Below, one piece after another: positions 10,280-17,694 of a stretch of DNA of 64,000 bases. The notes under the pieces are model-generated. The model worked only from the letters and a program-made list of their open reading frames with translations. It was not told where the DNA came from and did not search any database. The DNA comes from Urechidicola croceus (lineage in GTDB: Bacteria > Bacteroidota > Bacteroidia > Flavobacteriales > Flavobacteriaceae). Position numbers and translations under genes: made by a program. The stretch is taken from assembly GCA_905181865.1 (NCBI GenBank), contig CAJIZG010000001.1:248001-312000 (forward strand). Direction: 5' to 3'. How positions within the stretch are numbered: position 1 is the first letter of the stretch; each line of letters begins with the position of its first letter.

Positions 10280-10310
10280 TTGGTATTGGATAAAAAATAG
10301 TGTATATTTG
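10280..10310 (+). promoter_or_regulatory. Bacteroidota-type promoter of the recombinase gene
   Basis: TTG at 10280-10282, a 20-nt spacer and TATATTTG at 10303-10310 match the TTG/TAnnTTTG consensus of Bacteroidota primary-sigma promoters. The ATG follows at 10318, so the leader would be nearly absent. Confidence 0.6.
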
Positions 10311-10317
10311 AAGTGCT

Positions 10318-11505
10318 ATGAAACATAATAACCTACCCAATATTACCCTAAAGAGGGGTGCAATAAATAATATTGATTCCATTCAACTTTATTTCAAGTA
10401 CAACGACCAACTCCTATCCATCATCAGAGGATTGCATACATTCACATGGAGCAAAAGCAAAAGATGCTGGCATGTAGCCTTCTCTCAAAGCACCCTGAAA
10501 CTCATCCGACAATCGTTTGAAGGCATAACATCGCTGGTTGAAGATGAATCCTTATACAACGCGCCAGAGCTCAAAAGAATCAAGGTACCAAGGAAGTTGT
10601 CCAAAGAAAATGAGGGAGATTTAGATGCCTTTATTAAGTTTATGGAAGGCAAACGATATAGCCAGAGCACCATTGAATCCTATGCTATTTTTATTGGTGA
10701 CTTTTTGCAATATCTCAAAGACAAATCACCCAACGATATAAGCCATAGAGATGTTGAATTATTTATTGAAGATGTTTTTGTACCCAAGGGATATAGCATC
10801 AGCACCCACAGACAATGTATAAGCGCAATAAAGTTATTTAAGGTATTTCATCCAGAATGTGGAATCCAAGAGTTGAATTTAACCAGACCCAGAAAATCAA
10901 GGTTTTTACCAGTGGTATTATCTCAACAAGAAGTCTTAGAAATACTCCGATGCACCAAAAATCTAAAGCACAGAGCCATCTTGGCATTGTTATATTCTTG
11001 CGGTCTCAGAGTTGGAGAGCTCATCAACTTGGAACTGAAGCATATTGATGTCCAAAGAAATCAGGTGGCAGTGAAGAATAGCAAGGGCAGAAAGGATAGA
11101 TATGTGCAGATGGCAGATAGCCTTGTTCCACTCATTCGAAACTATGTACAGACCTATAAGCCGAAGGTGTATTTTGTAGAAGGAAAACCGAATGAGAAGT
11201 ACACAGCAAGTAGTGTAAGAGCTTTTTTGAAGAGGTCATGTCAATTGGCTCACATCAGCAAGAAGGCAACGCCACACACGCTCAGGCATACTTATGCAAC
11301 TCATTTATTGGAGGGAGGAACTGATATAAGATTGATACAAACACTATTGGGACATAATAAGCCTGAGACAACCATGATTTACACCCATGTTTCCACCAGC
11401 AGCTTGGAGCGGATAACAAATCCATTGGATGAGGCGGTGAAGAAATTCATGGTGAATGGAAATAATGAGGATTATCTAAAAATTGGTAGTGATATTAATA
11501 AATGA
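10318..11505 (+). CDS. Tyrosine recombinase (Xer/integron-integrase-like) heading a cassette array
   Basis: The 395-residue protein has three parts. Residues 1-75 form a Bacteroidota-type N-terminal domain (FTWSKSKRCWHVAF). A SAM-like core-binding domain (about 95-185) opens YSQSTIESYAIFIGDFLQYL. The catalytic domain has Arg in LLYSCGLRVGELINL, Lys in NSKGRKDRYV, PHTLRHTYATHLLEGG (His-x-x-Arg), LLGHNKPETT (His) and Tyr in MIYTHVS. The end THVSTSSLERITNPLD resembles the end of integron integrases, but I see no IntI-specific insertion between the second Arg box and the preceding strand. It points into the array of attC-like sites starting 150 bp downstream, so it is the best candidate for moving those cassettes. 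Confidence 0.93.
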   Translation: MKHNNLPNITLKRGAINNIDSIQLYFKYNDQLLSIIRGLHTFTWSKSKRCWHVAFSQSTLKLIRQSFEGITSLVEDESLYNAPELKRIKVPRKLSKENEGDLDAFIKFMEGKRYSQSTIESYAIFIGDFLQYLKDKSPNDISHRDVELFIEDVFVPKGYSISTHRQCISAIKLFKVFHPECGIQELNLTRPRKSRFLPVVLSQQEVLEILRCTKNLKHRAILALLYSCGLRVGELINLELKHIDVQRNQVAVKNSKGRKDRYVQMADSLVPLIRNYVQTYKPKVYFVEGKPNEKYTASSVRAFLKRSCQLAHISKKATPHTLRHTYATHLLEGGTDIRLIQTLLGHNKPETTMIYTHVSTSSLERITNPLDEAVKKFMVNGNNEDYLKIGSDINK

Positions 11506-11612
11506 CAAAATAATATAAATATGAATTTTACTTTTATATATTTGGAGGTAGTATCCTAAAATTCAATATTTTGCAGAGGTATAAAGAAATGCGTTATTCA
11601 CCTTATACGGAT

Positions 11613-11662
11613 AATTTGAGGGGGATAAGCGCATATAATGTAAACATATAACAGAGTTAGGT
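11613..11662 (+). other. Candidate primary attachment site (attI-like) or first cassette junction
   Basis: Starting 108 bp after the recombinase stop, GCGTTAT and ATAAGCGC form an imperfect inverted pair. They are followed by AACATATAACAGA and the heptamer GTTAGGT at 11656-11662, which fits the integron core GTTRRRY. The next bases lead within 20 nt to the start of a truncated cassette gene (ATG at 11682). No left outer box or long hairpin like those of the downstream sites is present, as expected of an attI rather than an attC. This is an inference from position and core sequence. Confidence 0.4.
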
Positions 11663-11681
11663 GCAATTAAAACCAACGACA

Positions 11682-11771
11682 ATGACAAGAATTTATAGAA
11701 GTTTCTCAGAACCAGACAGAGAGAATCTAACTTGGGAAGAAACTTGGAGACGAGAGGACAAAACTACTTGA
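11682..11771 (+). pseudogene. 5' fragment of an unknown cassette gene
   Basis: An ATG 26 bp behind the GTTAGGT core opens a 29-codon frame (SEPDRENLTWEETWRRE) that then runs into sequence belonging to the 3' end of the reverse tetR gene. It looks like the start of a cassette gene whose remainder was lost when the next cassette was joined to it. The family is not recognised. Confidence 0.4.
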
Positions 11772-12275
11772 ATAAAGTCCAGTTGAATATAGCCAAGTAT
11801 TCCCATAATTAATCATCCTTTCTGCCAAAAAATCATATTCAAACTTAAAAAAAGAATTAGTCATTAAATTTTGAGTTTTCATTTTTTCGAACAAAAACAA
11901 ACAACCATCTATCCTGTGTTTATAAACTTCTTGAAAATGTTTTTTTACTATATCACTAACGGCTAAAAGATTATATAAATCTGTCCAAAAATATTTATAA
12001 TCAATCATTCTTCTCATACTTTGCTCAACATCGATTCTAATTTGGGCTATTGACACGTCAGTATTGGGCAAACCTTTTATTCTCTCATCAAATTCTGAAA
12101 CCATTTCAAAATACAAAGTTTCAAAAATATCCTCTCGCTTTTTAAAATGATAGTTTAGATTTCCTGAACTCATATTCAGTTCTAAAGCAATCATTCTTAT
12201 AGTTACTTGACTATAACCTCTTTCATTAAAAAGGATTTTTGCTGCTTCTAAAATCAATTTTTTCTTTTTACTCAT
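11727..12275 (-). CDS. TetR/AcrR family regulator, probably truncated at the C-terminus
   Basis: The 182-residue protein has an N-terminal TetR helix-turn-helix (residues 5-50: ILFNERGYSQVTIRMIA, then LNMSSGNLNYHFKKREDI) and a helical ligand domain. The last dozen residues (SFVLSSPSFFPS) read antisense to the cassette fragment at 11682-11771 and do not look like a TetR tail; related regulators run about 20-30 residues longer. I infer that the 3' end was replaced at a recombination junction near 11765. It is divergent from the alpha/beta hydrolase gene with 54 bp between starts, and probably controls both through the repeats at 12274-12321. Confidence 0.8.
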   Translation of the reverse strand: MSKKKKLILEAAKILFNERGYSQVTIRMIALELNMSSGNLNYHFKKREDIFETLYFEMVSEFDERIKGLPNTDVSIAQIRIDVEQSMRRMIDYKYFWTDLYNLLAVSDIVKKHFQEVYKHRIDGCLFLFEKMKTQNLMTNSFFKFEYDFLAERMINYGNTWLYSTGLYSSSFVLSSPSFFPS

Positions 12276-12321
12276 TAGTAAACTTGTCCTAAATAAATAT
12301 TATTAGTAAATTTGTCCTAAA
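12274..12321. promoter_or_regulatory. Tandem operator repeats and promoter between tetR and the hydrolase gene
   Basis: Two copies of ATTAGTAAAcTTGTCCTAAA (12274-12293 and 12302-12321; only the lower-case base varies between C and T) lie 28 bp apart. Each has a weak dyad (TTAG...CTAA). The second contains TAAATTTG (12307-12314), a Bacteroidota -7 box, and the first supplies TTG (12284-12286), 20 nt upstream, as the -33 element. Repressor bound to these repeats would therefore cover both promoter elements of the hydrolase and the start codon of tetR. Confidence 0.7.
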
Positions 12322-12329
12322 ATTACAAA

Positions 12330-13187
12330 ATGCAATCATTATACAAATCAGAATTTGGAAAAAATGAAATATTAAATCTTTATAATCAAAAATTAAAAGA
12401 ATTAGGAATAGAGTATACATACAGAATAATTGATACTGATTTTGGAAAAACCAACATTATTATAACTGGAGACTCTACAAAACCCCCATTAATAATAGTC
12501 CACGGGTCAAATGGGTGTGCTCCGATTGCTTTAGAGACGTACCCTACTCTTTCTGAAAAATTTCAAGTATTTGCTATAGATGTTTTAGCGCAACCGAATA
12601 AAAGCGCAGAAACCAGATTGAATATGAAAGACAATAGCTATGGTTTATGGATAAACGAGTTAATAAATAAATTAGAATTGAAAAATGTAACTATGGCTGG
12701 TTTCTCATTCGGTGGGTTAATAATTCTTAAAACTTTGATTCAGAATGAAAGTAATATCAAAGAGGTGTTTTTATCTGCTCCTGCATTTATAGTAAATGGA
12801 AACCCATTGATTGCGTTGTTTAAAATATTTATTCCTATGAAACAATACATAAGAACACAAAAAACTAAATATATTGAGAAATTCTTGGAGACTCTCTTTT
12901 CTGAAAAAGATGAATTTGCACTTAATTATTTATCAAAGGTATTTTTATATTTTGATATGGATTTCAGCCCTATTCCTATCATTAAAAAAAAAGAAGCACT
13001 ATCTATTAAAACTCCAATCACTTTGATTGTCGCAAAAAATGATATTATATTTCCAGGAGTAAAAATGATGAAACGAGCAAACAAAATTTTTCCTTCTTTG
13101 AAAAACACTCTTTTACTTGAAAATTCAAAACACGTTCAAAATAGAAATGATAATACAAAAATTGAAAAGTTAATATTACAAGAATAA
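12330..13187 (+). CDS. Alpha/beta hydrolase, TetR-controlled
   Basis: The 285-residue alpha/beta hydrolase has an oxyanion segment LIIVHGSNGCAP, the nucleophile elbow MAGFSFGGLI (G-F-S-F-G), an acid in VAKNDIIFPG and the catalytic His in ENSKHVQN. No signal peptide is present, so it is cytoplasmic. Substrate is unknown; ester or C-C hydrolases of this kind are often induced by their substrate through a neighbouring TetR protein. It is the last gene of its cassette, and an attC-like site begins right after the stop. Confidence 0.88.
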   Translation: MQSLYKSEFGKNEILNLYNQKLKELGIEYTYRIIDTDFGKTNIIITGDSTKPPLIIVHGSNGCAPIALETYPTLSEKFQVFAIDVLAQPNKSAETRLNMKDNSYGLWINELINKLELKNVTMAGFSFGGLIILKTLIQNESNIKEVFLSAPAFIVNGNPLIALFKIFIPMKQYIRTQKTKYIEKFLETLFSEKDEFALNYLSKVFLYFDMDFSPIPIIKKKEALSIKTPITLIVAKNDIIFPGVKMMKRANKIFPSLKNTLLLENSKHVQNRNDNTKIEKLILQE

Positions 13188-13193
13188 CGTGTT

Positions 13194-13384
13194 ACAACAA
13201 TGGCTATAGTTAATACGGGTTTTGGTGTTTAAACCAAAGTTTAGAGTATTTTAACAAAGTCCGCCAAATCTTTTGATTTGGCTTTAAAATGAAAAAGATA
13301 AAACAAAATAAAAAGTTTTGGCTAAGTGCTTAATCGGAAATTCATTACTTTTAATTCCCGCACTAACCATAGCCGAGACGTTGT
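13194..13384 (+). other. attC-like cassette recombination site B
   Basis: The left outer box is ACAAC (13194-13198), then unpaired AAT, then inner arm GGCTATAGTTAATACGGG (13202-13219). The right inner arm is CCCGCACTAACCATAGCC (13357-13374), then unpaired GAGAC, then core G|TTGT (13380-13384). The inner arms pair at 15 of 18 positions, and the mismatches are A/G changes that could form G-T pairs. Two further hairpins lie in the centre: one around 13221-13240 and a perfect GCCAAATC-TTTT-GATTTGGC at 13263-13282. Cassette boundary is inferred between 13380 and 13381. Confidence 0.75.
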
Positions 13385-13475
13385 GTTTAATTAATAACCA
13401 TCAATAATACTATGACGTTGTTTCTGTAACACCTCGCTTTAAAAAGCATCAAATCATTAAGCGAAAGGAAAAACA

Positions 13476-14348
13476 ATGAAGAATCCATTATCAGATAAAT
13501 ATTCGGAAAAAGAAAACATAATTCTAGTGGACAGAGTACTTGAAGGAGATTCGAAAGCACTTAACCAGCTAGTAGACATTCACCAGGCTTTTATTTACAA
13601 TGTAGCATGGAAAATGACCCACAGTAACGAGGATGCCCTGGACTTAACTCAAGACGTGCTCATTAAAGTAATTACCAAACTGTCAACTTTTAAAAAAGAA
13701 AGTGCTTTTAGAACATGGTTATATCGGATTGTGTTTAATGAGTTTTTACAATCAAAAAGAAAACAGAAAGAGAAAGCCTTCCCCAGTTTCGAAGAACATG
13801 ACCGACGATTAAATGCCGTTCCTGATCCAGAACTGACCCCAGAAGAAGAACTGGAATTAAAAGATTATACTCGAGAGGTTAAATTCAGATGCACTTCCGC
13901 TATGCTTATTTGTCTTGATAGAGAACAAAGACTAATATATTTGTTAGGAGATTCCTTCAGTATCGATCACAATGTAGGTGCCGAAATTTTTGGAATTACA
14001 CCACAAAACTTTAGGGTAAAATTGTCCAGAGCACGGAAAGAATTACACAATTACATGGAGTATAGATGTGGATTGATAAAAAAGTCTAATCCGTGTAGAT
14101 GCTCTAAAAAAGCAAAGAGTGCTTTGAAAATGGGTGCATTGAATGAGAACAACCTAATCTTCAAAACTTCCTATACAAAGAAAATTGGTGATTTCGTTAC
14201 AGAAAATCTGGATACCATCACAGATGTGATAGACCATAAATATGTGGAAATATTTAGAAATCATCCGACCAAAACGAAATTTGATGCAGAAACAGTTATT
14301 AGCAAAATAATTAATGACAAAACCATCAAAAATTTATTTAAAATTTAA
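13476..14348 (+). CDS. ECF-type RNA polymerase sigma factor
   Basis: The 290-residue product has sigma-70 region 2 (about 25-95: YNVAWKMTHSNEDALDLTQDVLIKV, then FRTWLYRIVFNEF) and region 4 (about 150-200: REQRLIYLLGDSFSIDH, then ITPQNFRVKLSRARKEL). The extended C-terminal tail begins with NPCRCSKKAKSA, a cysteine-bearing motif seen in a Bacteroidota group of ECF factors. It is followed by an SRPBCC gene and a haloalkane dehalogenase gene within the same cassette, so it may direct transcription of that operon. No anti-sigma gene is present. Confidence 0.9.
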   Translation: MKNPLSDKYSEKENIILVDRVLEGDSKALNQLVDIHQAFIYNVAWKMTHSNEDALDLTQDVLIKVITKLSTFKKESAFRTWLYRIVFNEFLQSKRKQKEKAFPSFEEHDRRLNAVPDPELTPEEELELKDYTREVKFRCTSAMLICLDREQRLIYLLGDSFSIDHNVGAEIFGITPQNFRVKLSRARKELHNYMEYRCGLIKKSNPCRCSKKAKSALKMGALNENNLIFKTSYTKKIGDFVTENLDTITDVIDHKYVEIFRNHPTKTKFDAETVISKIINDKTIKNLFKI

Positions 14349-14495
14349 TTTTAACTGCTTGATAATGAGTGGTAAAACGCTGTCTTCCCTTTATTTAATT
14401 CGTTTTTTGTAACACATCCATTTTTGATGCATCTAAATGTTCAAACACCATAATGGGGTTGAAATTTAATATAAATCAAAATAAAAAATAAAGGT

Positions 14496-15053
14496 ATGTT
14501 AGTTACAATTTTAGTTATAATTGGAGCGCTTATAATGCTCAACTTTACAGTAAAAAGAGATTTGCATTTTGAAGAAGAGGTGTTTATAAATAAAGGCATT
14601 GATGAATCTTGGGAAGTGCTTGGGAACCAATTTACGGAGGCTCATTTGTGGTCTACAAATTTTAAATCCTCTAAACCAGGAGGAAAACCTAAATTGAATG
14701 GTATTGATTATCTCCACCGTGAAACCATGACTGAAAAGGGTGAGAATTTTCAAGAGTTAGATGAATTCGACCCAGATAATTACAAATTGTCTTATCATGT
14801 ATCAAAAGGAGTTCCAGGTATTGCGAAAAGTGCACTGGGTGATTGGAGTTTATGTAAAGTGAGTAATGAACAAACTAGATTGAATGTTCACTTTAAATTG
14901 GAAACAAAAGGTCTTTTAGGGTTTGTAATGAGTCCAATTATCTCCAGTAAGATTAGTAAAGCATCGACTGAAATTACAGAAGAACTTAAATACTATCTAG
15001 AAAATGGTAAACCACATCTAAGGAAATTGGAATCAAAACATAATAATAACTAA
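14496..15053 (+). CDS. SRPBCC-fold (polyketide cyclase/dehydrase-like) protein with N-terminal membrane helix
   Basis: The 185-residue product starts with a short hydrophobic helix (about 2-17). A START/SRPBCC-like domain follows: EEEVFINKGIDESWEVL is the usual first strand and helix, and a long amphipathic C-terminal helix (SKASTEITEELKYYLENG) closes the cavity. Such proteins bind lipids or other hydrophobic ligands. The haloalkane dehalogenase gene starts 6 bp downstream, so they are translated together; a ligand-handling role next to the dehalogenase is a guess. Confidence 0.72.
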   Translation: MLVTILVIIGALIMLNFTVKRDLHFEEEVFINKGIDESWEVLGNQFTEAHLWSTNFKSSKPGGKPKLNGIDYLHRETMTEKGENFQELDEFDPDNYKLSYHVSKGVPGIAKSALGDWSLCKVSNEQTRLNVHFKLETKGLLGFVMSPIISSKISKASTEITEELKYYLENGKPHLRKLESKHNNN

Positions 15054-15059
15054 GAAAAA

Positions 15060-15944
15060 ATGGAAAAGAATATATCAGCAGAATTCCCTTTCGAATCAAA
15101 GTATTTGAAGGTTAATGGAAGTAAAATACATTATATCGAAGAAGGTGAAGGAGATCCAATATTATTTCTACATGGCAATCCAGCATCAAACTATTTATGG
15201 CGGAATATTATCCCTTACGTAGGCAAACAAGCTAGATGTATCGCTCCTGACTTAATAGGAATGGGGAAATCTAGCAAGCCTGATATAAACTATGGTTTTC
15301 AAGATTCATATGACTATTTGGATTCATTTATTAAGCAACTCGGCTTAAAAAACGTTACACTTATACTACATGATTGGGGTTCAGGTTTAGGATTTCATTA
15401 TGCAAATACACATCAGGAAAACATCAAAGCTATTGTCTTTATGGAGGCCATGTATGATGCACCTTCTATATCTGACATGCCATTTTCTCTAAAAATAGCA
15501 CTGAAAATGATTCGTAATCCGATATTTGGAAAATTAATGGTTTTGAGGGCTAATATATTTATAAAAAAAATGTTGCCCGATACCATCTTACGGAAACTAA
15601 ACAAGGATGAAAAGAAGTACTATTCAGCACCTTACCCTAATGCTAAGAGTAGAAAGCCATTATTAGCATGGGCAATGAATGTGCCATTTAAAGATGGCAA
15701 AACTACCAGCGCAACCGCAGCTATTAAATCTTGGGCAAAATGGTTATCAAAAAGTGATATCCCAAAACTATGCTTCTATGCTTCGCCAGGAATAATTATG
15801 AAACAAAAAGATATTGAGGTGATAAAAAACACATTTAAAAATACAGAGATAGTGTATTTGGGCCCCGGACTCCATTTTATACAAGAAGATTATCCGCATG
15901 AAATAGGAAATGCAATTTCTAAATGGTACAACAAAATTAAATAA
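15060..15944 (+). CDS. Haloalkane dehalogenase-type alpha/beta hydrolase
   Basis: The 294-residue product has the complete HLD-II set. HGNPASNYLWR supplies the oxyanion segment and halide-binding Asn. LILHDWGSGLGFHYA supplies the nucleophile Asp and the adjacent halide-binding Trp. IVFMEAMY supplies the catalytic Glu after strand 6, and GPGLHFIQED the catalytic His. The N-terminal FPFESKYLKVNGSKIHYIEEG and the length fit DhaA/LinB relatives. The enzyme would hydrolyse carbon-halogen bonds to alcohols in the cytoplasm. Epoxide hydrolases share the Asp-His core, but the Asn/Trp/Glu combination favours a dehalogenase. Confidence 0.83.
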   Translation: MEKNISAEFPFESKYLKVNGSKIHYIEEGEGDPILFLHGNPASNYLWRNIIPYVGKQARCIAPDLIGMGKSSKPDINYGFQDSYDYLDSFIKQLGLKNVTLILHDWGSGLGFHYANTHQENIKAIVFMEAMYDAPSISDMPFSLKIALKMIRNPIFGKLMVLRANIFIKKMLPDTILRKLNKDEKKYYSAPYPNAKSRKPLLAWAMNVPFKDGKTTSATAAIKSWAKWLSKSDIPKLCFYASPGIIMKQKDIEVIKNTFKNTEIVYLGPGLHFIQEDYPHEIGNAISKWYNKIK

Positions 15945-15969
15945 CATAATTTTCAAGAAACATAAAAAC

Positions 15970-16103
15970 TAAACACAACAATGTATAAAAGTAATAGCGG
16001 TTTGGGTTTTAATCCAAATCGCTTTTGCGTTTAATTAAGTATATTGTCGTCAGAAAAGTAGGTGCATTTTAATCCGCTACTACTCTTATACTAACCGTTA
16101 GCC
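15970..16103 (+). other. attC-like cassette recombination site C
   Basis: The left outer box TAAACACAAC (15970-15979) is the exact complement of the first ten bases at its own cassette start (13380-13389). Unpaired AAT follows, then inner arm GTATAAAAGTAATAGCGG (15983-16000). The right inner arm CCGCTACTACTCTTATAC (16074-16091) pairs at 16 of 18 positions. Unpaired TAACC follows, then core G|TTAGCC (16097-16103). The left and right outer boxes share only AAC/GTT, so they do not derive from one another. A TTTGG/CCAAA hairpin lies inside. Confidence 0.8.
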
Positions 16104-16111
16104 TCCATTAA

Positions 16112-17206
16112 ATGAAATTATCACGACAACTAAAGATGAATCTCAGCAAGGTAGCCATAATTACTATCGGTTATGTTCTGCTAAATATTTTGATCTTTTT
16201 TTTCAATTATACGGTAATCAACTCCCCATATTCCCTTGGTCCATCACCTCAATTCAACGTTAGCGCATATTTTTTAACAACCATATTAATCGGGCTAATT
16301 GCTGGGGTGCTTGGTGGAGTCTTGCTTGTTTGGGTTAATAGCCAATTGTTCCGTAGGCGATCTTTCAAATTCGCTATGCTCACAACCCTCATAGCTTATG
16401 TCTTGATTTTTTTGCTCATCTCTTTGGTAGCCACATTAGCGATGTTGATAGGAGAATATGGACTACTGGGGATTTCGTTCGACTCCATGAAAACGACTTT
16501 GAGGTTCGTTCTTAATCCGACTTTAATCATCAATTTTATTTTGTGGGGTACTATCACACTTTTCACACTTTTTTTATTACAAGTCAATGATAAATTTGGC
16601 CCTGGTATATTATTAAAATTCCTAGCTGGAAATTATCACCAACCAAAAAAAGAAGAAAGAATTTTTATGTTTATGGATATGCGTTCTTCAACTACTATTG
16701 CTGAGAAAGTAGGCAATGAGAAATACTTTAATTTACTGAACGATGTATTTGCCGACATCACCAATACGATTCTTAACAATGAAGGCGAAATATATCAATA
16801 TGTTGGAGATGAAATTGTAATCTCTTGGTCGATTAAGACGGGTACACGACAGGCAAATTGTCTTCATTGTTTCACACAGATTCAAGAAAAACTTGCTGAT
16901 TTACGCCCCCTTTACGAAAAGAAATATGGAGTTATGCCAGAATTCAAGGCAGGTCTTCACTATGGCCCTGTAATGGCTGGCGAAGTTGGTGTCATCAAAA
17001 AAGACATCATCTATTCGGGAGATGTACTGAATACTACAGCTCGAATCCAAGAACAATGCAATCAATACAGCGTAAATTTCTTGATTTCTAAAGAGACCTT
17101 TGATCTTATTTCTGATTCTGACGGATTTAAATTAATACCTTTAGGAAGTATAGAATTAAGAGGGAAGAAAAGAAAAATAAACTTAAACACCATTAGCACA
17201 ATCTGA
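16112..17206 (+). CDS. Membrane adenylate/guanylate cyclase (class III)
   Basis: The 364-residue product has four predicted N-terminal membrane helices (within residues 12-165) and a C-terminal class III cyclase domain. The domain opens RIFMFMDMRSSTTIAEKVG (first metal Asp) and continues YQYVGDEIVISW (second metal Asp), FKAGLHYGPV and YSGDVLNTTARIQEQC (the Asn and Arg of the transition-state pair). It would make cyclic nucleotides from ATP or GTP; which one is not settled by sequence alone. It is the only gene of its cassette, 14 bp behind the cassette start. Confidence 0.9.
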   Translation: MKLSRQLKMNLSKVAIITIGYVLLNILIFFFNYTVINSPYSLGPSPQFNVSAYFLTTILIGLIAGVLGGVLLVWVNSQLFRRRSFKFAMLTTLIAYVLIFLLISLVATLAMLIGEYGLLGISFDSMKTTLRFVLNPTLIINFILWGTITLFTLFLLQVNDKFGPGILLKFLAGNYHQPKKEERIFMFMDMRSSTTIAEKVGNEKYFNLLNDVFADITNTILNNEGEIYQYVGDEIVISWSIKTGTRQANCLHCFTQIQEKLADLRPLYEKKYGVMPEFKAGLHYGPVMAGEVGVIKKDIIYSGDVLNTTARIQEQCNQYSVNFLISKETFDLISDSDGFKLIPLGSIELRGKKRKINLNTISTI

Positions 17207-17225
17207 TTATTCCAAATAAAATACA

Positions 17226-17358
17226 GAGGCTAACACAGTGTATAATTAATTGCTTGGTCACTGTCTACTTACGAACATTCCTGCGGATTATTCTATCTGT
17301 GTGTTTTTGCTAAATTAGGTGCTAAACCACGCAACTAAACATACATGAACACGTTGGC
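17226..17358 (+). other. attC-like cassette recombination site D
   Basis: The left outer box GAGGCTAAC (17226-17234) is the exact complement of GTTAGCCTC at its own cassette start (16097-16105). After unpaired ACA the inner arm is GTGTATAATTAATTGC (17238-17253). The right inner arm GCAACTAAACATACAT (17331-17346) pairs with it imperfectly. GAACAC is unpaired before core G|TTGGC (17353-17358). The outer boxes across the site (GGCTAAC versus TTGGCA) do not match, which argues against a simple palindrome. Confidence 0.78.
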
Positions 17359-17407
17359 AACTATAAAATCTGACTGTTAAAAATTTAATATTTAGACTTC
17401 ATATATT

Positions 17408-17438
17408 TTGACAAAACACATTATTGGTGTAAATTTAC
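17408..17438 (+). promoter_or_regulatory. Promoter and palindromic operator of the parDE cassette
   Basis: TTG at 17408-17410 and TAAATTTA at 17430-17437 are separated by 19 nt, close to the Bacteroidota consensus. The -7 box lies within a perfect palindrome GTAAATTTAC (17429-17438), 17 bp before the parD ATG. This is a likely site for autorepression by ParD or ParDE, as is usual for this family. Confidence 0.55.
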
Positions 17439-17454
17439 ATCAAATTAAAATCTT

Positions 17455-17694
17455 ATGTCAAGACAAAGTATTTCATTCACACAGCCAAACGACGAATGGT
17501 TAAGAGCCCAAGTCGAAAATCAAGAATACTCTAGTAAGAGTGAACTTGTAAATGATTTAATCAGACAAGCAAGAAAACAACAACGACAAATTGATTGGAT
17601 AAGTGCTAAACTAGAAAAAGCTGAACAAAGCGGATTTACTACAGATAGTAAAGAACAAATTTTAGCTCAATCAAAGTCTTTGCTTAATGGCTAA
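17455..17694 (+). CDS. parD: ParD-type antitoxin
   Basis: The 79-residue product opens with a ribbon-helix-helix DNA-binding half (SRQSISFTQPNDEWLRAQV, then SSKSELVNDLIRQA). A charged, unstructured C-terminal half would wrap the toxin. Sequence and length are typical of type II ParD/CopG-like antitoxins. Its stop overlaps the toxin start by 8 bp, coupling translation. The pair sits alone in its cassette, and toxin-antitoxin pairs are common stabilising cargo in cassette arrays. Confidence 0.92.
   Translation: MSRQSISFTQPNDEWLRAQVENQEYSSKSELVNDLIRQARKQQRQIDWISAKLEKAEQSGFTTDSKEQILAQSKSLLNG

Noticed and set aside
12330-13187. Haloalkane dehalogenase identity for the first cassette hydrolase
   Set aside because: Its nucleophile elbow is G-F-S-F-G (serine), unlike the Asp nucleophile of the true dehalogenase at 15060-15944.
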